Shown: positions 51,667-60,411, numbered from the stretch's first letter. The stretch is 64,000 bases of DNA from Flavimaricola marinus (GCF_900184895.1 NZ_FXZK01000001.1:1178001-1242000), one strand, 5' to 3'. The notes: a model not told the origin generated them from the sequence alone. Made by a program: numbers and translations.

Positions 51667-53259
51667 ATGACGTCCACCGAATCTCGGCCAGCGCATGTGG
51701 CGATTATCGGAGCCGGTATCGCCGGGCTTGCGGCTGCCCTGCGCCTGAGCGCCGCCGGCCACGCGGTGACCGTGATCGAGGCCCAGCCCGGTCCGGGTGG
51801 CAAGATGCGCGCGCTGCCCAGCGCCGCCGGTCCGGTGGATGCGGGCCCCACCGTTCTGACCATGCGCCCGGTGTTCGAGGATCTGTTCGCCGCTGCGGGG
51901 GAGCGCTTGCAGGATCACCTGACCCTGACCCCGCTGCCGATCCTTGCCCGTCATTTCTGGGATGACGGGGCGACCCTCGACCTGATGGCAGACCGCGACG
52001 CCAGCGCCGCCAACATCGCGGCGGCCTTTGGCCCCCGAGCTGCCCGCGAGTTCACCGATTTTGCCGCCCGCGCCGCCCGCTTGTTCGATGCCTTTGACGC
52101 CCCGATGATGCAAAGCCCCGCCCCGTCACAGACGGCATTGGCAATGACGGTCGCCGCCCGCCCCGGTCTGATCCGCGACATGGCCCCCTGGGCGTCGCTC
52201 GGGGCGATGCTGGACGGCGCGTTCTCAGACCCTCATCTGGCCCAGTTGTTCGGCCGCTATGCCACCTATGTCGGCGGCTCGCCCTATGCCTCGCCTGCTC
52301 TGCTCTCGCTGATTGCCGAGGCGGAGGCCCGCGGCGTCTGGGCGATCAAGGGCGGAATGCATCGCCTTGCCCGAACCTTGGAACAACTGGCACGCGATCG
52401 GGGCGCCGCGTTCCTCTATGCCACCCGCGCCCAGCGCATCGAGATGCGCGATGGCCGGGCCGCTGGCGTGACCACGACCAATGGTCGTGTCCCGGCCGAT
52501 GCGGTTCTGTTCAACGGTGATCCGAGGGCGCTGCATCGCGGCCTCTTGGGCGAGGCGGTGACCCAGGCGGTGCCGTCTTCGGCGGTGGGGCCGCGCAGCC
52601 TGTCGGCATGGGTTCATGCCTTTGCCGCGACCCCGAGCGGCCCGGACCTTGCCTATCACACGGTGTTCTTCGGCCATGATCCCCGCGCCGAGTTCGACGC
52701 CTTGGCCCGCGGCCAGCGCCCGCGTGACGCCACCTTGTATATCTGCGCTCAGGATCGGGCCGGCCCTGCCCGCCCGACCGGCCCCGAACGATTTGAGATC
52801 ATTCTGAACGGCGCTCCGACCGGACCTCGGACCGCCGCCCGCCCAGAGACCGAGAGGGATATTGCCCAATGTCAGACACAAGTGTTCGACCGCCTCGCAG
52901 CCTTCGGGCTGAGCTTCGATCCGCGACCGGGGCCAATGAGCCTGACCAGCCCGGAGGGGTTCGCCCGCCTGTTTCCGGCCAGCACCGGTTCCCTCTACGG
53001 GCGGAGCCCACATGGTCTGACGGCGGGCCTGAAGCGCCCGACGGCCCGAACCCCGGTGCCGGGCCTCTACCTCTGCGGCGGCGGGGCGCATCCGGGGGCG
53101 GGGGTGCCGATGGCGACCCTCTCCGCCAGGCACGCGGCAGATGCGATCATGGCGGACCAAACTTCGCCCTCGCCGTCCCGCCGGACGGCTATGCGTGGTG
53201 GTATATCGACGGGATCAGCGCCTGCGGCACACGCGCGGTCTCGGTCATCGCCTTCATAG
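51667..53259 (+). CDS. crtD: Methoxyneurosporene / hydroxyneurosporene dehydrogenase
   Basis: A 530-aa FAD-dependent desaturase-family enzyme introducing the C3,4 double bond in the spheroidene pathway. The FAD motif IIGAGIAGLAAALRLSAAG is at 13-31, GPTVLTMRPVFEDLF follows, and the C-terminal GGGAHPGAGVPMATLSARHAAD is typical. After DAIMADQ the last ~35 residues are Ser/Arg-rich and correspond to the overlap with crtC, so they are probably unconserved read-through. CAAGGAGG precedes the ATG. Confidence 0.94.
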   Translation: MTSTESRPAHVAIIGAGIAGLAAALRLSAAGHAVTVIEAQPGPGGKMRALPSAAGPVDAGPTVLTMRPVFEDLFAAAGERLQDHLTLTPLPILARHFWDDGATLDLMADRDASAANIAAAFGPRAAREFTDFAARAARLFDAFDAPMMQSPAPSQTALAMTVAARPGLIRDMAPWASLGAMLDGAFSDPHLAQLFGRYATYVGGSPYASPALLSLIAEAEARGVWAIKGGMHRLARTLEQLARDRGAAFLYATRAQRIEMRDGRAAGVTTTNGRVPADAVLFNGDPRALHRGLLGEAVTQAVPSSAVGPRSLSAWVHAFAATPSGPDLAYHTVFFGHDPRAEFDALARGQRPRDATLYICAQDRAGPARPTGPERFEIILNGAPTGPRTAARPETERDIAQCQTQVFDRLAAFGLSFDPRPGPMSLTSPEGFARLFPASTGSLYGRSPHGLTAGLKRPTARTPVPGLYLCGGGAHPGAGVPMATLSARHAADAIMADQTSPSPSRRTAMRGGISTGSAPAAHARSRSSPS

Positions 53260-54089
53260 GCTCTGTCTTTTCGCCCTGGTACAAATGGTCGGGACGCCGC
53301 GACCCGGAGAACCACGTCTGCATCAACGTGGCGACCTATGGCCCCGGTGGCCGGTTTACAATGACCGATCGCGGCCGCGCGGCCCTGCGCCAGAGCGCAG
53401 ATACCTTCGAGGTGGGGCCGTCAAAGTTGCACTGGGATGGCGGGCGTCTGGTCATCGACATCGACGAGATTTCCGGGCCACCGGTGATTTCCCGCGTGAG
53501 GGGGCGGATCACGGTCACGCCCCATGCGGTCACGGATGTTGAAATGCCGCTGACCGCCGACGGGGCGCACATCTGGCGTCCGTTTGCGCCCAGCGCCGAT
53601 ATCTCGGTCGATCTGGAAGCCGACGGCTGGGAGTGGGACGGCCACGGCTATTTCGACGCCAATTTCGGCACCCGCGCCTTGGAGGCCGATTTCAAGTTCT
53701 GGACCTGGGGTCGCTATCCCCGGTCCGACGGCGCGATCTGTTTCTATGACGCGATCCGTCGCGATGGGTCGGAATTGGAGGCGGCGATCGCCTTTGACGG
53801 GACCGGCGCGGCGCGCGTCGTGGAGGCTCCGCCCCGGACGCGGTTCAAGCGGTCGCTCTGGCAGGTGAAACGCGAGACGCGGGCGGACCCCGGTGTGGTG
53901 CCGAGGCAGGTTCTGGGGATGCTGGATGCGCCGTTCTATTCCCGGTCGTCGGTGACGACACAGGTTGACGGCGAAGTGGTGACGGGGGTGCACGAGGCGC
54001 TGGATCTGGATCGATTTGCCTCGCCGCTGATCAAGCCGATGCTGGCGGTCAGGGTTCCGAGGCGGGCGGGCTGGACGTTTCCGTCTTAG
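53160..54089 (+). CDS. crtC: Hydroxyneurosporene synthase (carotenoid 1,2-hydratase); start unresolved
   Basis: CrtC hydrates the C1,2 bond of neurosporene or lycopene-type carotenoids. Family sequence runs from VPPDGYAWWYID through VIAFIGSVFSPWYKW, GGRFTMTDRGRAALRQ, GHGYFDANFGTRALE and APFYSRSSVTT to the end. The frame has no ATG, GTG or TTG between the ATG at 52869 and a GTG at 53328, which lies inside the conserved domain. Candidates are ATG 52869 (AGGGA upstream, ~390-nt overlap with crtD), a rare start near 53160, or the late GTG. The left coordinate given marks where CrtC similarity begins. Confidence 0.88.
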   Translation, partial: NFALAVPPDGYAWWYIDGISACGTRAVSVIAFIGSVFSPWYKWSGRRDPENHVCINVATYGPGGRFTMTDRGRAALRQSADTFEVGPSKLHWDGGRLVIDIDEISGPPVISRVRGRITVTPHAVTDVEMPLTADGAHIWRPFAPSADISVDLEADGWEWDGHGYFDANFGTRALEADFKFWTWGRYPRSDGAICFYDAIRRDGSELEAAIAFDGTGAARVVEAPPRTRFKRSLWQVKRETRADPGVVPRQVLGMLDAPFYSRSSVTTQVDGEVVTGVHEALDLDRFASPLIKPMLAVRVPRRAGWTFPS

Positions 54090-54110
54090 CGCCTGCCGAG
54101 GCGGAGTGGT

Positions 54111-54131
54111 GGGGGCGCACTGTGCGCCCCC
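54111..54131. terminator. Perfect 9-bp hairpin between crtC and the DUF1127 gene
   Basis: GGGGGCGCA-CTG-TGCGCCCCC folds perfectly, 22 nt after the crtC stop and 11 nt from the convergent gene end. There is no T-run. Probably the shared 3' end of both transcripts. Confidence 0.55.
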
Positions 54132-54141
54132 GACCGGCAAG

Positions 54142-54363
54142 TCAGGTGTAGTAGACGTCGCGGAACACCAAGTGGACGATATCGTCCCGCTTGATGCCGA
54201 GCGCCGCAAGTTGGGCATCGGACATCGCCTGAAGTGTATGCACGCGGCGCATCCGCGGATTATTCTCCGCGATGCTGACGATCGTCGCGCTGAACCAATT
54301 GCCGATGCGCGAGAGCACATCCACCTTTGGGTAAAAATCGTTGTTCGGGATGGCATGAGCCAT
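54142..54363 (-). CDS. DUF1127 (YjiS-like) small protein
   Basis: A 73-aa basic protein beginning MAHAIPNNDFYPK with the DUF1127 pattern near the C-terminus: RRVHTLQAMSDAQLAALGIKRDDIVHLVF. In alphaproteobacteria such small arginine-rich proteins have been linked to RNA metabolism and nutrient or oxidative stress. The role here is not known. AGGA precedes the ATG. It begins the non-photosynthesis block; the following 152-nt gap shows nothing recognisable. Confidence 0.82.
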   Translation of the reverse strand: MAHAIPNNDFYPKVDVLSRIGNWFSATIVSIAENNPRMRRVHTLQAMSDAQLAALGIKRDDIVHLVFRDVYYT

Positions 54364-54515
54364 TGGAATCCGTCCTGTATTGTTGCGCCTAATTGGCTGC
54401 ACAAGACTTAGGCAGTTTGAGAACAGGTCAACACCACCATGGGTGCAATGCCGCAATGCAGCATTTGCATGGCTGGGAGCGTCACGTCCGCCTGCCCGAC
54501 GCGCGGGTGATTCCC

Positions 54516-56297
54516 TTATTCCGCCGCCAGATCAAGCTGCTGGGCGTCGTAGAGCCTGCGATACCGTCCACCCTGCATCAACAATTCGGCGTGGGTGCCG
54601 ACCTCGGTGATCCGGCCCGCTTCGATCACCGCGATTCGACTGGCTCCCCGGATGGTCGCCAAACGGTGTGCGATGACGAGCACGGTGCGCCCCTGAGCAA
54701 GCTCTTCTAGGGAGGCCTGAATCAGGCGCTCTGTCTCGGTGTCGAGCGCGGAGGTGGCTTCGTCGAGGATCAGGATCGGCGGGTTGCGCAGGAAGATCCG
54801 CGCGATGGCGACCCGCTGTTTCTGACCGCCCGAGAGCTTGACCCCCCGCTCGCCGATGACGGTGTCGAGCCCCAAGGGCAGGTCGTCGATCATCTGATCG
54901 AGCCGCGCCCGGCGGGCGGCGTCCAGGATCTCGCTCTCTGACGCCTCGAGCCGTCCGTAGGCGATGTTTTCCCGCAGGGTGCCGCCGAACAGGAAAACGT
55001 CCTGGCTGACGATCCCGATTTGCTGCCGCAGCGAGGCGATGGTGACGGACCGGATGTCCTGCCCATCGACGGTGATCGCCCCGTGCGAGACTTCGTAGAA
55101 GCGCGGCACGAGGGCGGCGAGCGTGGTCTTGCCCGCGCCGGATGGCCCGACGAAGGCGACGGTTTCACCGGGCGCGACCGTGAGCGAGATGCCTGACAGG
55201 ATCACCCTGTCGGTCGCGTAGCCGAAGCCCACGTCGTCGAACCTGATCTCGCCCTTGACCGGCCCCAGATCGGGCGCGCCGGGCGCATCGGTGATGTCGG
55301 GCGCGGTGGCCAGCAATTCCGAGTAGCGTTTGAACCCGGCGATCCCCTTGGGATAGGTCTCGATCACGGCGGCGATCTTTTCCAGCGGCTGATAGAACAC
55401 GTTGATCAGCAAGAGGAACCCGACGAAGCCGCCGACGGTCAGGCTGCCTTGGGTGACGAACCATGTGCCTGCGAGCAGGATGACCACTTGCAACAGCCGC
55501 ATTCCCAGAAAGTTCAGCGAGATGGTGATCGCCATGATCCGGTAGGCTTCGCGCTTGACCGCGCCGTATTTCGTGTTGTCGACGGCAAAGAGCGCCTTTT
55601 CGTGCTCTTCGTTGGCAAAGGCCCGCACGACCCGCGCCCCGCCGACGTTCTCTTCGATTCGGGCGTTGAATGCCCCGACCCTTTCGAACTGGCTGCGGAA
55701 GTTGCGCGTCATCTCGCCGCCGTAGCGGAAGGCCAGCCAGAACACCAAGGGCGCGATGGTCGACGCGATCAACGCAAGCGGCGGGTGCACGTAGAACATC
55801 AGTGCCAGCGCCCCGAGGAAAGTCATCAGCGCGACGAAGAGGTCCTCCGGCCCGTGGTGCGCGATCTCTCCGATCTCTTCGAGGTCCTTGGTCAGCCGCC
55901 CCACGAGGTGCCCGGTCTTTTGTTCGTCAAAGAAGCTGACGGGCAGGTTCTGCAGATGCTCGAAGGCCCGCCGCCGCATCTCTGTCTCGATCGAGATCCC
56001 GAGCACGTGCCCCCAGTAGGTGACGATCGCCATCAGCGCGGTGTTGAGCAGGTAGATCACGAGCAGCCCCGCCGCCGCCAGCACGATCAGCCCCCAATCG
56101 CCGCGCGGCAGCAGCGTGTCCACGAAGACCTTGACCGCGAGCGGGAAGCCCAGCGCCAGAAGCCCCGCCAGCACCGCGCAGCCGAAATCGAGCAGGAACA
56201 GTCTGCGATGGGGCGCGTAATAGCTGAAGAAGTCCTTGAGCATAGGCGGGACGCTTTCCGGTATCGGGATGCCCGGAGGCAGACCAGATTGAGCCAT
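54516..56297 (-). CDS. ABC transporter, fused permease and ATPase (exporter type)
   Basis: A 593-aa half-transporter. The N-terminal six-helix ABC membrane domain (about 30-310; DEQKTGHLVGRLTKDLEEIG is the coupling region) precedes an ATPase domain with Walker A GPSGAGKTTLA, Q-loop GIVSQDVFLFGG, signature LSGGQKQRVAIARIF, Walker B ILILDEATSALD and H-loop IAHRLATI. A homodimeric exporter of lipid-like or drug-like compounds is likely; the substrate is unknown. Start at 56297, or the later MLKDFF at 56243. Confidence 0.93.
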   Translation of the reverse strand: MAQSGLPPGIPIPESVPPMLKDFFSYYAPHRRLFLLDFGCAVLAGLLALGFPLAVKVFVDTLLPRGDWGLIVLAAAGLLVIYLLNTALMAIVTYWGHVLGISIETEMRRRAFEHLQNLPVSFFDEQKTGHLVGRLTKDLEEIGEIAHHGPEDLFVALMTFLGALALMFYVHPPLALIASTIAPLVFWLAFRYGGEMTRNFRSQFERVGAFNARIEENVGGARVVRAFANEEHEKALFAVDNTKYGAVKREAYRIMAITISLNFLGMRLLQVVILLAGTWFVTQGSLTVGGFVGFLLLINVFYQPLEKIAAVIETYPKGIAGFKRYSELLATAPDITDAPGAPDLGPVKGEIRFDDVGFGYATDRVILSGISLTVAPGETVAFVGPSGAGKTTLAALVPRFYEVSHGAITVDGQDIRSVTIASLRQQIGIVSQDVFLFGGTLRENIAYGRLEASESEILDAARRARLDQMIDDLPLGLDTVIGERGVKLSGGQKQRVAIARIFLRNPPILILDEATSALDTETERLIQASLEELAQGRTVLVIAHRLATIRGASRIAVIEAGRITEVGTHAELLMQGGRYRRLYDAQQLDLAAE

Positions 56298-56413
56298 GAG
56301 AGTCCAGTGTCGGGCGACAGCGATCACGCACCCGCCCCGGATAATTGATCTGGCTCAACGCTTGGATCCGCGAAATGGCCTATCCTGACGGCAGGATTTG
56401 GATGGAGGCCAGA

Positions 56414-56923
56414 ATGGAGACAAACGCACTTCCCCACTATGACGATACGGTCAACACGACCGGTTGTTGTCCCAAGTTCAACCCGAAGGGTTGGGACGGC
56501 GCCGAGCTTCATTTCGCGGACAAGCCCTTTGTCCGGGCGGAAACGAGGTCGGCCCTGCATGTGCCGATCAACATGGACAAGGTCTTTGGCCGGGTGCAGC
56601 GCAACATCGAAGTGGTTGCCGCCTATGACCCGGACGACTACATCGTTCTGAGCCGCGATCTGACGCCGTGGAAGGCCGAGCATCTGTTTGCGGTCAAGGC
56701 GCCGGTACCTTCGGAGGAGGCGGTGACGCTGACCGGCGATTATGTGACCAAGGTCTTTGAAGGCCCGTATCGCAAGGCCAAGGACTGGTTCGAGGAGCTT
56801 CAGCGCCTCGCCGCCGAGGCCGGTCGTGAAACCGACGAGGTCTATTTCTTCTACACGACCTGTCCGAAATGCGCCAAAGCCTACGGCGAGAACTATGTCG
56901 TCGGCGTTGTCCGCGTTGCCTGA
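56414..56923 (+). CDS. Conserved hypothetical protein with four paired cysteines
   Basis: A 169-aa soluble protein. It has TTGCCPKFNPKGWDGAEL near residue 18 and YTTCPKCAKAYGENY near 150, forming a CC pair and a C-x-x-C that could bind a metal or act in redox. Between them lie ALHVPINMDKVFGRVQ, YIVLSRDLTPW and VTKVFEGPYRKAKDW. I recognise it as a widespread family but not its function. GGAGG lies 5 nt before the ATG. Confidence 0.75.
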   Translation: METNALPHYDDTVNTTGCCPKFNPKGWDGAELHFADKPFVRAETRSALHVPINMDKVFGRVQRNIEVVAAYDPDDYIVLSRDLTPWKAEHLFAVKAPVPSEEAVTLTGDYVTKVFEGPYRKAKDWFEELQRLAAEAGRETDEVYFFYTTCPKCAKAYGENYVVGVVRVA

Positions 56924-56961
56924 CGGCGGGTTGCGCCCCGCTGCCCGGTGAGGTTTCCCCG

Positions 56962-57198
56962 ATGAAGCGCCCCGCCAACCCGATGCCCGACGATATTGCG
57001 CGGGCGATTGACGCGGCCGGTTTGCGCCCCGCCTACGACGCCCGGCCCTGGTATCAGCGCAATGACTATCTGGGTTGGATCGCCCGCGCCAAACGCGCCG
57101 AGACGCGGGCCAAGCGGTTGCAGCAGATGCTCGACGAGCTGCGTGCGGGCGATGCCTACATGAAGATGCCGTGGGGCCGAGGGCGGTCGCGGGAGTAA
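56962..57198 (+). CDS. Short YdeI/OmpD-associated (OmdA-like) protein
   Basis: A 78-aa protein. YLGWIARAKRAETRAKRLQQMLDELRAGDAYMKM resembles the C-terminal OmdA part of YdeI-like proteins, which carries the W-I-x-x-A-K-R-x-E-T-R pattern. It is much shorter than full YdeI (~200 aa), so it is a single-domain version or a remnant. GAGG lies upstream of the ATG. Confidence 0.65.
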   Translation: MKRPANPMPDDIARAIDAAGLRPAYDARPWYQRNDYLGWIARAKRAETRAKRLQQMLDELRAGDAYMKMPWGRGRSRE

Positions 57199-57205
57199 CC
57201 CCCTG

Positions 57206-57724
57206 TCAGCCGGCGAAGCCGTCCTCGTCTGCGAGCGCCTCAAACCCCGGCGGGATCGCCAGACCGAGCTCTTGGCAGAGGAGCCGCACGTCGTGCCAAT
57301 CGCTCGGCCGCAGCTCGTAGCCGCTGTGCGATTGGATCAGCCAGTGCGGCGGCACGCACCGAACTTCGGTGCCCAGAATGAAGCCGCTGCCCGAGACGTG
57401 ATCGGCGACGTAGGAGACCCCGCCCGCGTTGCTGCCGTCGGGGTTGAGGATGTAGGAATGCACGTCGATCAACCGCCCTTGCCGATCCTCCAGCACGAAG
57501 TTGTGCTCCCACGAGTCGGGTCGCGCCACCTCGACATAGCCGCGCGCGTCGAGCATCGCCCTGAGCGCCGGGACGTGGACCGCGGGCAGCGCGATATCGA
57601 GATCGTTGTGCTCTCTGGTCTGCCGCTTGAGAACCGCGTCGACCGCCCAGCCGCCGTCGATACAGACCTCAAGCCCGCGCTCTTGCGTGGCCAGCCAAAA
57701 CTCGACGACGGATTCTGCCTGCAT
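57206..57724 (-). CDS. Aminoglycoside-nucleotidyltransferase-like protein
   Basis: A 172-aa nucleotidyltransferase-fold protein with VCIDGGWAVDAVLKRQTREHNDLDIALP near residues 20-47, which carries the G-G-x-x-D-x(n)-H-x-D-x-D active-site pattern of ANT(2'')/LinB-type enzymes. Many chromosomal members have no shown resistance role, so antibiotic inactivation should not be assumed. Start at 57724 with AAGG upstream. Divergent from the dipeptidase gene, 154 nt apart. Confidence 0.75.
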   Translation of the reverse strand: MQAESVVEFWLATQERGLEVCIDGGWAVDAVLKRQTREHNDLDIALPAVHVPALRAMLDARGYVEVARPDSWEHNFVLEDRQGRLIDVHSYILNPDGSNAGGVSYVADHVSGSGFILGTEVRCVPPHWLIQSHSGYELRPSDWHDVRLLCQELGLAIPPGFEALADEDGFAG

Positions 57725-57878
57725 CGGATACACCTTGGAACCTTGGCACGTTGCGCGATTGGCCGAGGGTCGGACGCGGGGCCGATCGTTGTCAAGCCAG
57801 CGGCCGCGACCCGCTCTTGCAGAGAGGCGGTCACCTTGTAGAGTGCGCCGACACTTCACACCCCAAAGGACCGCGCGG

Positions 57879-58937
57879 ATGATCCCTGTATTTGACGGAC
57901 ACAACGATTTTCTGTTGAGGCTCCATACCAATCCGGGCAAGCGCGAGGCGATCTGGTCGGGCGCGGAGAGCGGCGGCCATCTGGACCTGCAACGGATGAA
58001 GGCTGGCGGCTTTGTCGGTGGGTTCTTTGCGGTCTTTGTCCCGCCGACCGGCCCAGTCGATTTTGCATCCTTTGACGCGATGCTGAGCGATCCGCCCTAT
58101 GACCTGCCCTTGCCCGAGCAGATGGATCACAAGGCGGCCATGGCCCCGGCCCTCGATATGGTCTCGCATTTGATAGCGCTGGAGCGGACGGGCGATCTGT
58201 CGATCTGCCGTTCTGTTGTCGAGATCGACGCCGCGATGACCGAAAGCCGGATCGCGGCCATTCTGCATATGGAGGGGGCCGAGGCGATCGACCCCGATCT
58301 CGATAGCCTCTATGCCTTTCACGCCATGGGCCTGCGCTCGCTCGGCCCGGTCTGGTCGCGCCCGACCGCCTTTGGCCACGGCGTGCCGTTTCGCTATCCC
58401 GGCGCCCCGGATACCGGCCCGGGCCTGACCGATGCCGGCAAACGTCTGGTCAGGGCCTGCAACGATCTGGGCATCATGATCGACCTGAGCCACCTCAACG
58501 GCAAGGGTTTCGACGATGTCGCCGCCCTTTCCGACGCGCCCTTGGTCGCCACCCACTCCAACGCCCATGCGGTGACCCCATCGACCCGCAATCTGACCGA
58601 CCGCCAGTTGCAGATGATCCGCGACAGCGACGGCATGGTCGGCCTCAACTTTGCCACCGTGTTCCTGCGCGAGGATGGCAAGCAGGAGGCCGCCACCGGA
58701 TGGGATCCGATCCTGCGCCACCTCGATCACCTGATCGGTGTGCTGGGCGAAGACCGCGTCGGCTTTGGCTCGGATTTCGACGGGGCGACGGTGCCGGAGG
58801 TGATCGGCGATGTCGCGGGAATGCCCGCGATGATCGAGGCGCTCAGGCAGCATGGCTATGACGATGCTCTGCTGACCAAGCTGGCCCATGCCAACTGGCT
58901 GGCGCTGCTGCGCCGCACGTGGAAGACCGCGCCCTGA
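57879..58937 (+). CDS. Membrane dipeptidase (peptidase family M19)
   Basis: A 352-aa zinc-dependent TIM-barrel dipeptidase. Metal ligands and active-site segments are in order: DGHNDFLLRL at the N-terminus, ILHMEGAEAI near 130, GIMIDLSHLNGKGFDDV, THSNAHAVTPSTRN near 230 and GFGSDFDGA near 300. AAAGGA precedes the ATG. Family members cleave dipeptides, including those with D-residues; the physiological substrate is unknown. Confidence 0.92.
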   Translation: MIPVFDGHNDFLLRLHTNPGKREAIWSGAESGGHLDLQRMKAGGFVGGFFAVFVPPTGPVDFASFDAMLSDPPYDLPLPEQMDHKAAMAPALDMVSHLIALERTGDLSICRSVVEIDAAMTESRIAAILHMEGAEAIDPDLDSLYAFHAMGLRSLGPVWSRPTAFGHGVPFRYPGAPDTGPGLTDAGKRLVRACNDLGIMIDLSHLNGKGFDDVAALSDAPLVATHSNAHAVTPSTRNLTDRQLQMIRDSDGMVGLNFATVFLREDGKQEAATGWDPILRHLDHLIGVLGEDRVGFGSDFDGATVPEVIGDVAGMPAMIEALRQHGYDDALLTKLAHANWLALLRRTWKTAP

Positions 58938-58946
58938 AACGACAAA

Positions 58947-58968
58947 GGGCGGCCCTTGCGCGCCGCCC
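58947..58968. terminator. Hairpin between convergent dipeptidase and lipoprotein genes
   Basis: GGGCGGC-CCTTGCGC-GCCGCCC (7-bp stem) with AAA on the left and no T-run on the right. Weak by itself as a plus-strand terminator; as a minus-strand terminator the following TTT makes it somewhat better. Confidence 0.5.
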
Positions 58969-58994
58969 CGTCTCGTCCGTCTTACCTGAACCGA

Positions 58995-59624
58995 TCAGTT
59001 CTCGACGGCCATCATGTCGCCGAAGACCTCGGTCGTCACGGAGCCGCCGTTGCTGATCGTGCCTTGGGCGGTGCCTTCGATCGCGGAGCCGTTGGCGCCG
59101 ATGAAATCAGCGACCACCTCGAGATCCCAGATCTCGGCATCGGTGCCGTCGGTGAACGAGCCGATGGCGTTGGCGGTGAAGTTGGTGCCCTTAATTTCGC
59201 CTTCGGTCAGCGTCAGAGAGCCGTCCATGTCGACGTCGCCACGGGTGTTGAAGTTGTCCATCGTGCCCGTCATGGCGCCGGTGCCGAAATCGGCCTGAAG
59301 CGTCAGATCCGACATCATGTCGTAGTCGCTGATGCTGACTGCCGGGGAATCGTTGGAGAACCCGACGACGCCTTCGTAGGTGGCAGTGCCGGAATCGCGC
59401 ATCTGGTCAGAGGGCGTGTTGCTCAACTCGGACAGTTCGAAATTGAGATCGTCGATCAGGAGGAACTGGTCGTCGAAACTTGCCCCGGTCCCGCCGGAGG
59501 TGCTTTGTGTGCCTTGGCTCGACGACGTATCGGTGCCCTCGTCGGAGGAGAACCAACTGTCGCAGCCGGATAGAAAGAGGGCCGCAGCGCTGACCGCCAC
59601 GATACCCTTGATGGGGTGTGTCAT
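58995..59624 (-). CDS. Lipoprotein, TbpB-barrel-like, paralogue 1
   Basis: A 209-aa lipoprotein with lipobox LSGC (Cys21), a Ser/Thr/Gly linker (residues 29-48) and a beta-rich acidic domain: TATYEGVVGFSNDSP, DLTLQADFGTGAMTGTMDNF, EGEIKGTNFTANAIGSF and SAIEGTAQGTI. The alternating GxxxG-type strands resemble the 8-strand barrel of transferrin-binding-protein-like lipoproteins. The same pattern is in the next gene, so the two form a tandem pair. Function unknown. Confidence 0.75.
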   Translation of the reverse strand: MTHPIKGIVAVSAAALFLSGCDSWFSSDEGTDTSSSQGTQSTSGGTGASFDDQFLLIDDLNFELSELSNTPSDQMRDSGTATYEGVVGFSNDSPAVSISDYDMMSDLTLQADFGTGAMTGTMDNFNTRGDVDMDGSLTLTEGEIKGTNFTANAIGSFTDGTDAEIWDLEVVADFIGANGSAIEGTAQGTISNGGSVTTEVFGDMMAVEN

Positions 59625-59757
59625 TATTCCGCTCGCCTCAAATGATGGGCCCTTTGTGGGCCTCTGATGATCCGGTCATTGTGCCGGAAACTGATGTTTG
59701 AAGCAACGCCCCTTGGTGCGTGGGGCGCTGCATCGCAGGCTTATGGCAACACTGTGC

Positions 59758-60330
59758 CTAGTTTTGATCCACGCCGAAGGTTCCGAAGATGTCGCCCTGG
59801 CTTTCGCCTTCGGGGGTGTAGCTGCCGGTGATCGCACCGGTGATCGCGGTCCCGGTCTCGCCCCGGAACTGCCCGTCGAGATCGAGATCGAGCGCGATGG
59901 TCGTCCCGTCATCGACGATGTCGCCGTTGCCGTTGGCGGCCATCAGGTTCTGCACGATCGCCCCGTCGGTCACGTCGACCGTCCCGGAGACGTTGCCGTT
60001 GGCCGAATTGAACGATGTGATCGAGCCGCTGATGTCGTTGTTTTCGAAGTCGGCGGTAAGCGACATGTCGGCAAAGAGATCGGCGCCGGGGTTGGCCGAG
60101 GTGACAGGCACGTCGTAGTTGAACGCCGCAACGCCGCGGTATTCCACGTTGCCGCTATTGTCCTGGGGCATCATTTCCGGGTCTGTCGCGGGCAGATCTT
60201 CGAGCTGGTTGACGAATTGCACCGCTTCGATCGCCTGTTTGTTGAAATCGGGGTTTTCGGTGCCCAGACAGCCGCCAAGCAGCGTCATCGCGATGCCCGT
60301 GCCGATGAGTGATGTTGATTTGCGTAGCAT
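59758..60330 (-). CDS. Lipoprotein, TbpB-barrel-like, paralogue 2
   Basis: A 190-aa lipoprotein with lipobox LGGC (Cys21). Its barrel-like domain repeats the order of paralogue 1: VEYRGVAAFNYDVPV, DMSLTADFENNDISGSITSF, NGNVSGTVDVTDGAIV and GTAITGAITGSY, ending DIFGTFGVDQN. AGGA precedes the ATG at 60330. The 133-nt spacer between the paralogues shows no other gene. A Slam-type surface export route is possible but no partner is visible. Confidence 0.75.
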   Translation of the reverse strand: MLRKSTSLIGTGIAMTLLGGCLGTENPDFNKQAIEAVQFVNQLEDLPATDPEMMPQDNSGNVEYRGVAAFNYDVPVTSANPGADLFADMSLTADFENNDISGSITSFNSANGNVSGTVDVTDGAIVQNLMAANGNGDIVDDGTTIALDLDLDGQFRGETGTAITGAITGSYTPEGESQGDIFGTFGVDQN

Positions 60331-60411
60331 GTGCGGTCCTCGATCTGTTCTCAAAACGAAAAGGTCTTTTGCGGTCAGGTCTGCCGGTGCCTTTGCGTCA
60401 ACATAGACCAA

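Noticed and set aside
53149-53259. C-terminal Ser/Arg-rich tail of CrtD as a functional domain
   Set aside because: It coincides exactly with the overlap with crtC, where the other frame is under constraint; it looks like read-through composition.
57206-57724. Acquired aminoglycoside-resistance gene
   Set aside because: Only the nucleotidyltransferase core motif is visible; there is no integron, IS or resistance context, and base composition matches the neighbours.
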